This document shows positions 1 to 10,731 of a stretch of DNA of 64,000 bases, one piece after another. Numbering within the stretch: the stretch's first letter is position 1; each line of letters opens with the position of its first letter. The stretch covers positions 7,130,001-7,194,000 of the forward strand of contig NC_091054.1 in NCBI RefSeq assembly GCF_963966145.1. Direction: 5' to 3'. The notes below the pieces were generated by a model, which had not been told where the DNA came from, did not search any database, and was given only the letters and a program-made list of their open reading frames with translations. A program made the translations under genes and the position numbers. This stretch comes from Tenebrio molitor (taxonomy: Eukaryota > Arthropoda > Insecta > Coleoptera > Tenebrionidae).

Positions 1-308
1 TTAATATGAACCTCAAAAGATTCTACTTCCTTTATTTTTAATTCAAGCAACACATGTGAACGCATCTTTATAAGTGTGTATGAAGCTTTAGAATCCACTT
101 TACAAATGTTAGGTTAGAAACCATAAATAATTTTCATAAATTGTAAAGAAGTAAAAAATCATTTTTTTCTCTTTTGGAATAAAGACTCTCCAATCCCAAG
201 TGCTTAAGCTCTCGTTTTCTGGGATTATAAAAAAAATAAATAAAAAGCGCGGCAGTACAAATTAATTATTTAGTGTAACTGTTAAAAAAACGTATATTTC
301 CAGCTAAA

Positions 309-2130
309 ATGGATCTTCATCGTGGCACCGACTTCAATGACGTATCGAAAATCTTATTTCACTGTTTACAAGGATCAAATCCGGGTTTTAACCGATTTTC
401 GTACTTTGATAAATTCACTTTGTTAAAAACTAATGTAGAAAGAGTAAATTTTGTTTATAAAGATGTAAAAAAGTACCCCAGAGACTTTGTAAAATTTATG
501 AAAGACACTAAAAACGACGATGTGGCTTTAAGACACATGGAAAATGCCAAATTAAAGTTGAATTGTGCAAATTACTGGGAAGCACTGGAAAGCAACGCGT
601 TGTGTCTTGCTACGGCTCAGACAGACAGATTTTTAGCTTTAGCTTACAGTAACAGAGCAGAATGCTTCTTCAAACTCAACATGCCTGTACAATGTTTAGA
701 AGTAAGTGCAAATTTTATATTGTCATAACCTCACTTTTTAATGTTAAGGCAATTGAAAGAAGCCTGGAACATTGCAATGTGAAAGAGCTTGAAGACAAAC
801 ACCGCGAGATGGGAGAAGAGGCGAAAAAAACGGTTTCTTCGTTGGGAAATTATTTTGAAATGATACCACAACGTCACTTTGAGAGAAATCCTTTCATTCA
901 GTGTGCCAATAACTCCATAAAATGTGAACAGGATGAGTCTCGAACACTCATTGTTGCAACTAGAGACATTGAAATCGGCGAGATCCTAGCGATCGAAAAA
1001 CCCTACACTTCTGTGTTAGTCTCAGACCGACAAAACCACTGTCACCATTGTCTTCACCTTTGCTACAACCCCATCCCTTGCAGCACCTGTACAGTGGCTT
1101 TGTTTTGCAATGAGTCTTGCAGAAACAAGGCCGCCGGTTATCACAAGTACGAATGTGTCGTTTTGCTGTCGATTTGTTACCGCATCATTTGCGAATTCGC
1201 GCTTGACAACACGATTTTGTTGGCTCTAAAAATCGCGCTTCTGGCCAAAGATGACTATTCTGAGTTACACGCGATACGTCGCCACGAGCTAAACCAATGT
1301 TATCAGTCCGATAGATACAAAGAAGTGCATCTATTGACGCACTCTGAAGTGGTTTCGACCTACGAGTTATTCCACCAGGCCATTTTAACTTCGCTTGTGG
1401 TCGATTTGCTCTGGCAACACACGAGTTTTTTCAGCGGAATTTTCGCCAGTTCTGACACTCTCGACAACTTCAAAGAGGTGATGATGACGCAATTGCGCAA
1501 CAACTCCATCGCCGCCGTCAGGATCTACGAGTACACCCAGAAGGTGGATTTTTGCGGGACCACCAACTTCGGCTTGGGGGCTTATCCGTTCTTTTCGCTG
1601 TTGCCGCATTCGTGTTGCGCCAACGTGATGAAAACGTACCACGGGAACACGATGGTTTTGAGGGCGTTGAACACCATCCATACTGGCGAGCAGTGTTTTG
1701 TTAACCGCTACGGGTAAAACTGCTTCTCTGTCACGTACGCTCATTGAGCCCTGTTAGTCTTAGGTACGACGTTTCCAACAAACAGGAGCGAGTGCACTTT
1801 TGGGAGAAAAATTTGCTTCCGAGCTGTACCTGCAGAGCATGTAGGGAAAACTGGAGCGCGGACTTGAGCGGCAGTAGAAGAATCTGCGAACGTCTTGACC
1901 TTGACGCGATGGAACTCGGCGATCTTGTGACAAATGTTATTGGAGTTGACATCAACAAAGCTGAGGAGTTTTTGCCTCGATTGATAGAGTTGCTTAAAGA
2001 GTGCGAGAGTTCGGAACCGATGGGTGATGCTTTGGCCTTGAAGAATTTGATTGCTCATTGTTATGTCATACTTGGTAACAAGAATGTGCAGTTTGATCAG
2101 TCGCAACGAGATGTGGTACTGAAGCCTTAA
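309..2130 (+). CDS. SMYD4-like SET and MYND domain protein
   Basis: Three-exon model: 309-701, 749-1713 and 1758-2130, giving about 576 residues. The introns are only 47 and about 44 bp. The N-terminal part (about residues 60-150) looks TPR-like, as in SMYD4. A MYND zinc finger lies at about residues 229-267, with the CHHC start and a closing YHKYEC. The split SET domain follows, with LLPHSCCANV in place of the usual NHSCxPN, then GEQCF and a YG end. A post-SET cluster CTCRAC sits near residue 475. Known family role: putative lysine methyltransferases or HSP90-linked SET proteins of nucleus and cytosol. The second acceptor is uncertain: AG at 1748, 1757 and 1763 all keep frame. The 1748 choice would give the family-like YGP but needs a 35-bp intron. 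The altered NHSC motif leaves activity open. Family is sure; exact paralogue is not. Confidence 0.88.
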
Positions 2131-3017
2131 TTACTCGGAAACCATTTTTACAAGTTTTCGCTAAAGTAGTTTTCGCAAATAGTACAAAGTACAAGGTGAT
2201 CAAGGACTGTTTGAGTTGGTAATACTGAATTTTATTTTTAAATGGTACAACTGGACAAAGCCCTGTATTATAATTTATAACCAGCCTGTTCAAAAGTGTA
2301 GTTTAAGTGATCCCCCGTCCCGCAGAGCGCTAGTAAACGGACGCTTTTTGTATATGTTATGCATTATAAGTTTTTGTCACCGTCAATTTTTCTTGTTCAA
2401 ATGACATTTTGAAGTTGAAGTCAAAAAACTCTTAGTTTTTTGCTGCTTTGAAATTAAATTCGTGAATTTTTTCCTTATTGTTCGTCATTGTTCTTTGTGA
2501 TATTGCGTATTGATTATTATTTTTAGTGAAGCGCCCGTTTTGTGGCGCCGTCACCGGCGCAAATTGGCTCTTTCTCGGAAACATTTTCATAATGCATTTT
2601 TAATTAAATGAACAGGCCGGCTATAATACAGGAGGTCGTGGTCAACTCAAACAGACCATCTTGTATTTACTAATATTTTACTTTACCAGTGTCTTTAAAA
2701 CATATAAAAGTATTTAAGGCGGTCAGTTCATCATTTCGCCATGGTCGCTAGTTAGAGTTTGCTGTCATGTGCTATGGTCATGTGGTCAGAACTGAGAACA
2801 GTTCAAGGAATAGAAGTCAGCCATAGCTAATTGACAATGTAATTGACATAACATAACACTACTTTTTTATTGTCCACTAAACAGCGTGCAGGTTGTGATT
2901 TTGTTTTTTTTTTTTTAATTTGGTACTACCTGTATTTAGAAGTTTACAGTTTTTTATCGCAAATAATTTATATTCGTATAATACTACTAATTTTTTATAT
3001 ATGTATACAGTACTATA
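2131..3017. other. AT-rich intergenic stretch
   Basis: This holds the presumed 3' UTR of the SMYD4-like gene and then AT-rich sequence with no ORF I can support. I see no clear AATAAA close to the stop codon. Confidence 0.5.
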
Positions 3018-4580
3018 GTCTATTTTTTCGTGGTAGGCGCGTGCGTGCGCATTTACAAAATCCTGCAACGAAATGCGACTTTCCTATTGGTTACTTTATT
3101 TTTCTACTTACACTAGAGAAATGTGCAATATTACAGTGTTCTGTACTGTCAATCAGGTCCAAGCTGCCATTTTTGTTTCATAGTGTCTTACTTTTCCGTT
3201 CGTGTTTTGTGTCTGTTTTGTTTCTGTTTCGTGTCTGTTTTCTGTTGTGTCCGTTTATTTATTAAAAAAAACAGGTCTTAGTTCTTAGAGGTTAAGAAGT
3301 TTTTATATGTCAACAAGATGTCTCAATTTCGATCACCGAATAAACGTCGTAAGTTGGATTTATGGTAACAGCAAGTACCTAACAGTTTTTTATTAATGCA
3401 TAAATTCATATTTATAGCAAATTTCTCACAAGCCGAAAAGATCTAGATAGAAGAGAAGAGAAGAAAGATCGTTTAAGTATTTCGTGGGATCTTCAAGGAT
3501 TTTGCCGAGTTAACCAAGACGGATCAAATGGAAAAAACTGCAGATTATACTGGTATTGATTTCAGATTTTTTTTTGTTTAATCACAGCTTAATTACTTTG
3601 TGTTGAAGGTTGTGGATTTAGAACCATTCAACGATACTTGGCGGAAGAAAAGGCACCGAAGAAACATGATAGCAAATGTATGATTCAATTGGATGAACAT
3701 CAAAAATATCTCCTTTTCTCTTGCAAGATACATGGTTATTATAAATGATTGTAGTCGAAGCAGGCCATGTCCATGTTATGAAATTTTTGCCGCTTTCACG
3801 TGAACTGTCAATTTTTGTCGATGTCACTGTAATTTTTTGTATGTGACAATTTAAATTCATACACTAAAAATCCCATAAGCAGCGGTGTTTTTGTCACTAT
3901 GACAGCGAAAAAAGTTTGCCCTAACTTTTCCAGCGACAAAACGGAACCTAACTTTTGAAAGCGTTTGATTCTAGTAGGTCTGCATCATCGTACTTTTCCG
4001 TATTCATTAAATTGTCTTACCGAATTACACTCAAGTTTTTGTTTTTTGGGTCGAAGTAAACTTTACATTTATAATTCGAGTTTTGTTGCCTGCAATTAAA
4101 CTCAAAAAACTGCCAGAGGGAGTTTTTTTCGTTGAATTGCCAGGCAACAAAATTCTCATTGAAATGTCAAGTTTACTTCGGCAAAAAAAAGCTCGTGTAA
4201 TTAAATAAGTGAAAAGTGCGCTGATGATTATTTTCTTTTATTTTTGTTTTTTAAATTAACGATTGAATCCAAAAGTATCGAGTTATTTTGTACCCAATTA
4301 AACTCCTGTATGTATAAAATAAAAATAAAAAATGTTGTACATATAATATTTGTTATCAAATTTTCCACGAGTTTATTCATAAACTTTTTTGTTTACATTT
4401 TACAAATTATACAAAAATTAAATCATAAACATGAGTTTTATATGCAACCACAAATACTGATCCCCCTAGATAATATGCAACCAAAAATACTAATAATTCC
4501 TGCATCCTGCTAAAAATTTTAGCTATGTGATTCTACCTTTCGGAGATGCGCACGCACGCGCCTACCAGGAAAAAATAGAC
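3018..4580. mobile_element. Relic DNA transposon with about 37-bp terminal inverted repeats
   Basis: The left end at 3018-3053 and the right end at 4545-4580 are inverted copies with a single clear mismatch. They read GTCTATTTTTTC, then one variable base, then the GC-rich block GGTAGGCGCGTGCGTGCGCA. The flanks are TA on the left and TT on the right, which suggests a decayed TA duplication. Between 3317 and 3680 there are short coding-like pieces (an RSPNKRR-like start, a QRYLAEEKAPKKH piece) broken by stops. This suggests a degenerate DNA-binding or transposase gene. The outer GTCTATTTTTT is shared with the element at 26678-27054, so the two may be related. Superfamily assignment is inference. 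Confidence 0.65.
4023..4202. mobile_element. Small palindromic MITE nested in the larger element
   Basis: A 180-bp sequence whose ends are imperfect inverted repeats: AATTACACTCAAG... on the left and ...CTCGTGTAATT on the right. Inside these lies a longer matching pair, CGAAGTAAACTT against AAGTTTACTTCG, then TTGTTGCCTG against CAGGCAACAA. It lies wholly within 3018-4580, so it was probably inserted later. Confidence 0.5.
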
Positions 4581-5038
4581 TTTAAGTGTACTTATGTAAA
4601 ATTTACAATAAATAAAATGATAAAAGACAAAAATATTTTATGGGGTGTCAGAAAGTTTAAGAAAGATTATTTAACATGTTTCTTTCAAATAAACTAAATT
4701 TTTATTAGCCACATGTTTAATTATTGATATGATTGACAATTTTGAAATTAGAAATCATTAATAATCAAAATTAGCCTGTTCACATATCAAAAATCCACCA
4801 AAGATATCTGTTGACTTATACTGGTTGAACAGTAAATATACCTAGAATCCTGTATCAGCTGTAGACGATACATGTTGGCACAACTGCAGTAATAGTTGAA
4901 TGTTGTCAAATTCATTTATGTCCTTTACAAAAATTCAAATAGTGGCGTCAATAGAAGAATTTATCAGCGAGTTTACTTCTTTGCTAGGTAGGTATTTGAG
5001 ACAGTACCTACGAGTAGTTTATCGAAGAAAAATAACTA
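4581..5038. other. Short AT-rich spacer between elements
   Basis: No gene, RNA or clear repeat seen. It separates two inverted-repeat elements. Confidence 0.4.
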
Positions 5039-5425
5039 CAGTGTGGAATAAAATTATTTACATCTAGTTACCTTTGCATTACCCTTGTAAAATACGAAAT
5101 GCCGCTCTACAAAAAAAAAGAAAGCCTAACATCAAAATATTCCAAAATTCCAAATGTGATTTATTGCGAAGGGATGATATGAATGCAAAGTATCGATTGA
5201 AATTAAAAAGGAGCTAACAAAAGCAAGTCACAGCTAGTGTTGAAAGTGGCCACCAACGTTTGTTAATTCAATTTAGTAAATTGTAACAATTGTCAATTCA
5301 ATTGATGACATTTATTGACAGAACTAATAGTTCGGCACTTCAAAAAAAAGTACAGCGGTACAGGAAAATTTACATGTGCAAAAATTACAAAGGTAACTAG
5401 ATGTAAATCATTTTATTCCACACTG
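5039..5425. mobile_element. Tc1/mariner-like MITE, 387 bp
   Basis: The ends are inverted repeats of about 38 bp starting CAGTGTGGAATAAAA and ending in the AGGTAAC region, with one visible mismatch. Both sides are flanked by TA, the target duplication of the Tc1/mariner superfamily. There is no ORF inside, so it is non-autonomous. Confidence 0.8.
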
Positions 5426-5575
5426 TATAATAAATACAAATATTATTAGCGTTTCAATTTTTAATTTTCTTCAACGATACTATAAAACCAGAGCTAAAAC
5501 TAATGTTGCGTAACTATTAATTCTTTTATTTTGTGGATTATAATCCTAATATCTCATTATAAATACAGGGTATTT

Positions 5576-6596
5576 CACTTGTGATAATGAGCCCGACGGA
5601 ATTGACAATGCAACCCACAATACATTTCCAAGGTTAACGTGGCTATTTTATGTATGTATCGTATTGTTTTAAAATGAAATTATGAATCTACGATGGCTTT
5701 ACTTCCAATAATTTTATTTGTCACAACTGGCATTTACGAGAAAATTAAAATATGACGATTAAAATGGATTCGAATGATGAGAAAACAGAGATGATCCTGA
5801 TTTATGGCGAATGTAATAAAGTTGCGCGTTTATGCAAACGGTAAATATTTTTCTCCCTACCGGTTAGAAATGTAGGCTGTGGATACCTCATTTGAGGTGA
5901 GAAAATTCAACTTTCTCGCTAAGGTAAGAAAGTTAATCATGAAATGTTTATGGTAAAACTGTACCAAAATACAAATGTCAAAAGTGTCAAAAGTGAAATA
6001 AGTTATTGATAAATGAAAGCCAATTCAATGAAGTAAGTTGGTAGGTCAATCATATAATCTGGAAAATAAACAGATAAGCTAGGTAGGTAGATTACTTTAC
6101 CCTGTTTATTTCAAATTTTCGAACAAACCTCAAATCTTCAAATGCGATGACAAGTTAATTAAACAAATAACACAGCCTACTATTCAATTCTCACAATTTT
6201 CGTTTTAATCACGAATATAACCATCTTTTTTGACTTTTTTCAACAAAGTTGTGCCGGTAGGGAAAAAAATTGTATTCAAACCTTGTTAAGAAAGTGTCCT
6301 TGCAGACCTTAGGCACTTACAAACCTCGTCTACGACTCGGTTTATAATCTTTGCCTGCGGTCTGCAAGAAACCACTTTCTTACCTTGGTTTGAAATATAC
6401 TATTTCCAAAAACTCTTCGTTTTTTCACAGCTTCATTTAACCAAGCGAATAACGTTTATGTCAAAATTTACAAAACTAACTATGTTCTATGTTTCTTTCA
6501 ATCAAAAAACAAATATCCACGTTATCTTTGCGCAAATGTATTGTGGGTTGCATTTTCAATTCCGTCGGGCTCATTATCAGTTGTGATTTTACCCTG
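5576..6596. mobile_element. Tc1/mariner-like element with about 60-bp terminal inverted repeats
   Basis: Both ends start CAGGGTA and continue into matching inverted blocks that include GATAATGAGCCCGACGGAAT and CAACCCACAATACATTT. TA flanks both sides. Inside are two further inverted repeats: CTCCCTACCGG near 5853 against CCGGTAGGGA near 6253, and a hairpin at 6277-6396 built on AAGAAAGTG and TTGCAGACC with their complements. No transposase ORF remains. It looks like a composite of palindromic modules. Confidence 0.75.
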
Positions 6597-6708
6597 TATA
6601 TTATTCTTTTAATGTTTACAATATCCGGGAAAGCTTCTTCATTATTGAGTAACCCCCACTGAACAAACCCATTATCTATTATCTCTATTAGATACTATGT
6701 GAACAAAT

Positions 6709-7200
6709 ATTAGCGTAAACTTAAAAACATTCAAGTTCATGATATCGGCAAGAGATGAAGTTAACTTACGCCTCTACTGGTGTCACGATACAAACCTTAT
6801 AAGCGGCAACAATTGATTCACTGTCGCTAGTTATAAAGTAAAACTTAAAATTCACCAAATTAATACTCTTGCGACTTGCAGGGAATTATTAAAAAAAGAG
6901 AACAAAACGACTTGGATAACTTCTCAATCTGTAGAATTAGCTTTAGATTTGGATTAATCCTACGCCAATGACGAAATAGCTGAAGAAATATGGACGAAGT
7001 TTCCGTCTTATTAATGCCGATCAAGACACAAGAACTGCCGTAAAAGATCTTGAGGTTCTGAAGGATGGCGCAGAATTTTCTCTTCACACCGCTAACAAAA
7101 TGTAAATTTTGGAACGATGCAATAAAGTAGATACATTACTCTGGGTTTGTTTATTTTTACAAACAAGTTATATCTGTTTGATAATACTGGGTGAAAGATA
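6709..7200 (+). pseudogene. Truncated serpin pseudogene, tandem duplicate of the downstream serpin
   Basis: This stretch aligns with the start of the intact serpin at 7354-8708, promoter-proximal part included. A start-like ATG is at 6755. A decayed signal-peptide exon comes next, then an acceptor and an exon-2 relic from about 6881. The relic keeps GAATTATTAAAAAAAG-like and CTTCACACCGCTAACAAAAT blocks. Frameshifts and stops (for example TTGGATTAATCC near 6950) break the frame. At about 7100 the match jumps from exon 2 to the 3' UTR: AATGTAAATTTTGGAACGAT resembles 8715-8736. The ACTGGGTGAAA further on matches the same UTR near 8780. So the copy lost most of exon 2, exons 3-4 and their introns in one deletion. 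Confidence 0.85.
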
Positions 7201-7353
7201 GGCTACTGCAAAAACATATTTTATCTCGTTCAAGAAAACAATTTAATCATTGGATGACCTTTGGTTATCAAATTTCATAATATGCACTAGACAGTATACA
7301 AGAGAATGGGGTAACTAATATAATAACATTCGAGTTCGTGACATCATCAAAAG

Positions 7354-8708
7354 ATGAAGTCTCTTTCGATTGCAGTTTTATTTTGCATAATTTGGCCTCA
7401 CATCATTGCTGGTCTCACCATTCAAGATTTTGCAAGGGGCAATAATTTATTCACTGCGGCTATTTACAAAGTAATAGTTCAAATTTACAAAATTAACACA
7501 TTTGCAAGAGTGTTTTTTTATTTCAGGAGATTATTAAAAAAGGGGACAAAAACGTTTTGGTAAGTCCACTTTCTGCAGAATTAGCCTTAGCTTTGGCTGA
7601 ATCCGGCGCCAAAGATGAAACTGCCGAAGAAATACGAACGAGTTTGCACCTTCCCAATTCCGACCAGGACACAAGAACTGTCGTAAAAGATCTCCTTGAA
7701 ATCCTGAAGGGTGAAGGAGAACTTTCTCTTCACACCGCTAACAAAATTTACGTCCGAGAAAAATTTCCAATTAAGAATGATTATAAGAAAATTGCCACCG
7801 AAGTCTACAAGGCAGAAATTGAGAATATTGATTTTTCTCGAAATCAAGAAGCTGCAGACACCATAAATAAATGGGTAGAGGAGCAAACAGAACACAAAAT
7901 TAAGAATTTAGTAAATCCCTCGACTCTAAGCGCCGCCACTCCCGCTGTTATCGTAAATGCGTTATATTTCAAAGGCAATTGGACAAGCAACGACTTTCAT
8001 AAACTTCCAGTGACTAAGAGAACTTTCCATAAAACCGCCAAAGATGTTGTTGAGGTCGATACTATGACCAATGGTGCTGGACGTTACAAGTACTACGAAG
8101 ATACACAACTGAAAGCAAAATTTTTGGAACTACCGTTCAAAGGGGAAGATGCCCAAATGGTCCTGGTACTTCCTAACGCGATAGAAGGTCTCGCAGAGCT
8201 TGAGACTCAAGCAGAGGAAATCTTCAAACAGCACTCTCTTCAACGCGAAATCGTCGATGTGAGGTTGCCCTTGTTCAAAGTAGAGAATCAAATTGATTTC
8301 AAAGAAGTGTTGAAAAAGGTGAGTGTTTGGGTTGCGTGGTCAGATTAAGATAGTTATTTGCAGTTGGGTGTCAGAAAAGCTTTCAGTGGCGAAGCTGACT
8401 TCAGCGAAATTGCAGGAAATAAGGGCGATTTGATCATTGAGGGGGTTATGCAGAAGACTTTCATTAATGTTAATCGGGATGGTGTCGAAGCGGCAGCTGC
8501 CACGAATATTTGTAAGAATTTATTATTAGTTGAAGGCTTTAAATCCTAATTTTTGAGTAATTGTCTGAAATGTCTTTTTTTAGGGTTCTATATGTCTGCG
8601 CCTCCTCGACCTACCAAAACCTTCCACGCAGATCACCCGTTTATTTTCTTCATCAAAGTTAAAGACGTCATTTTGTTTGCAGGAAAAGTTTCAGATCCAA
8701 AATACTAA
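7354..8708 (+). CDS. Secreted serpin (serine protease inhibitor)
   Basis: Four exons, 7354-7470, 7527-8318, 8364-8511 and 8584-8708, join in frame to 393 residues, a usual serpin length. Residues 1-20 form a hydrophobic signal peptide. Family blocks seen are NVLVSPLSAELALA, the VNALYFKGNW strand, ELPFKGEDAQMVLVLP and the C-terminal HPFIFFIKVKDVILFAGK. The reactive-loop hinge DGVEAAAAT has the small residues needed for loop insertion, so inhibition is likely. The scissile region reads FYMSAPP. The last intron falls inside the reactive loop, the place where many insect serpins swap alternative 3' exons, but I see only one such exon here. It probably acts in haemolymph on immune or digestive proteases (family knowledge). 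Paralogue identity is unknown. Confidence 0.95.
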
Positions 8709-8945
8709 TTTTTTTATGTAAGTTTTTGGAACGATAGTATAAAAATAATAATTTTCTGCATTTGTTCCTTTAACTAATGCACTGGGTGAAAAATATATTG
8801 ATGCTTTCTTTGCGAATAATCCATTATTAATAAAAAACTAATCAATGTTTTCTATCAAGGTTTCTACTGTTAAATGTGGTTGTCATGTAAGTGTAATTTA
8901 TTGTTGCTTTTGTATCGTCGCTGTGATGAAAAAAAAGAAGAAAGA

Positions 8946-8951
8946 AATAAA
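8946..8951 (+). terminator. Poly(A) signal of the serpin gene
   Basis: AATAAA lies about 240 bases after the serpin stop codon in an AT-rich 3' UTR. Confidence 0.5.
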
Positions 8952-9022
8952 AGAAATAATTAGATATTTTTGTTTAAAAAAATTATATCAAAAATTAAAA
9001 ACGAAGGGAAAATGAATATTAT

Positions 9023-9328
9023 TATACGAGTTTTACAAGACGCTTGATTGTGACACGAGTTGGTTGGGGCACGACATGACTTATGGTGGCATCAGTGGCA
9101 TTCGTGGCATTGTATTAGCATTTCTGTGAAATTTACTTATGTCAAATATCAAATGCAAAGAGTATAATGATAGACGGGAAGCGAAATTATAAGTGTAAGT
9201 GACGACCTCTGGTGTTTGTGGCTCGTAACTATCAGTTCTTCGGCTGCTGAGGGGAACGGGGAACGGGAGGAACAGTTTATTCATTATTTTTAATAGACTC
9301 ACACACTAGAGGCGCTGAAACTCGTATA
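9023..9328. mobile_element. Possible MITE with short inverted ends
   Basis: TATACGAGTTT at 9023 is matched by AAACTCGTATA ending at 9328. Beyond these 11 bases the arms agree only loosely (CGC after a gap). About 306 bp, no gene inside. Weak case. Confidence 0.3.
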
Positions 9329-9650
9329 CTATAATTTAGTAACACTGTTGGCTCTTATGGGTTGCTTCTCCTCTATCCTATACTCTTTGATGAAATGATT
9401 TAATTGTTAACAGGAGTTCGGTAGAAATGGTATTGCCGTAATACGTATAAAAAAACAAACAAAAACAATTTCACAAAAAGTTCCTTTGTGACACTAATTT
9501 TAGTTTCACAACGACTCACTTATGATACCAAAGTAGAAAAATTCATTTAGAATTCAATAATTTGTCGCAAATGGGGTTAAGAACTTTAGGATTTGCATTT
9601 GTTTTAAACTGTTGTCACAAATAAAAAATTAAAATACCAATGGACCTTTA

Positions 9651-9915
9651 GTGCTTATTCACAATGGACATAAGACATAAGAAATAAATAAGAGATACCT
9701 AAGAATAATTTGTAAATTTGGGCAATTGGAAAATAATGTATGTGTCCATATAACTGGAATATGATTCTTCATGCCTTTTTGTACACAACAATAATGTTCA
9801 CTGAGGTCAGTAGGTCACTTCTCATAAGTTACGTAAAAATTAATAGTATATCCACTGCATGTATCATGAATTTCTTATGCCTTATGTCAAGCTTATGTCC
9901 ATTGTGAATAAGCAC
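9651..9915. mobile_element. Harbinger-like MITE with TTA target duplication
   Basis: A 265-bp element. Its ends share 24 perfect inverted bases, GTGCTTATTCACAATGGACA and TAAG, then a looser GACATAAG..CATAAGAAA match. It is flanked by TTA at 9648-9650 and 9916-9918, the three-base duplication typical of PIF/Harbinger. It sits between AATGGACCTTTA (9639) and its inverse TAAAGGTCCATT (10103), so it may have landed in an older inverted-repeat element. Confidence 0.7.
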
Positions 9916-10175
9916 TTACAAATCAGGCTGCTCTTTGTCGCACAATGACGTCATTGCACAAAGAAATTCTGTGTCCTGTGAGACAACAAAGATGTTGACC
10001 CTTAGACTTTGACGAGTTAAACCAATGGAAATAAGTGTAGCGGTCAACTGTTCTCTCACAATGCGCAGATCTCACGCGCATATTTTCCATCTCTTATAAA
10101 TGTAAAGGTCCATTCGGGTGGCCAGTAATTTTATCACTAGCGCAATGTAACAGCACTTTACTTTGACAGTTCAGA

Positions 10176-10731
10176 ATGGATCCGCTCTATCAGAAATTAC
10201 CCCGATCTTTTAATTGTCGTAAGTATACCTTTCACCTGCCCCAAAAAACGATTAACACCGTGATTATTTATTTATTTTAGTATAATTTGGTGTTTTTCGT
10301 TTTGTGATCTTGGTCCCAATTTTAAAAGACTGAATGTTCGTCACCGTGAGCCAACTTCTTGTCGATAAATGTCATTTGAATTTAATTTTCTCTTTCCAAC
10401 CCTAAAGGCGTTATTTCCGTTTAAATGTAAAACTGTAAACAGTGCGAGAAATCTCTTCGGTGTGACTTCCAGACGAATTTTTGGTATGAAACTTTAAAAT
10501 ATTCGTTGCAATTGAGTGACCTTCAATTCACAAATCAAAATTTTGTTTTCACTTTTGATTTTCAATTGATTGGAGTATTTGTTGCAAATATTTTTCAACG
10601 CAAGTGGTAAATATCAACATTGATGTTTTCCGTTTCGTTTTCAAACAGGTGAATACGGTGACAAGCGTTTGCTGCAGAAATATAAAATATGCGGTGACGG
10701 TAAATGGACTAACGTGTTTGCTCTTCAATGA
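10176..10731 (+). CDS. Possible two-exon microprotein, 41 residues
   Basis: Exon 10176-10218 starts MDPLYQKLPRSFNC and ends at a strong GTAAGT donor. Exon 10649-10731 begins after TTTTCAAACAG and continues in frame as REYGDKRLLQKYKICGDGKW and on to a stop. The intron is 430 bp. An AATAAA at about 10740 follows the stop at once. No signal peptide, membrane segment or family is recognised. Good splice sites and a nearby poly(A) signal favour a real transcript, but the coding length is too short to prove coding. It could also be a decayed 5' end of a larger gene. Confidence 0.35.

Noticed and set aside
3018..6596. Possibility of a single large composite transposon
   Set aside because: Each inverted-repeat pair has its own ends and spacer, and at least two show separate TA flanks. 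Independent insertions explain it better.
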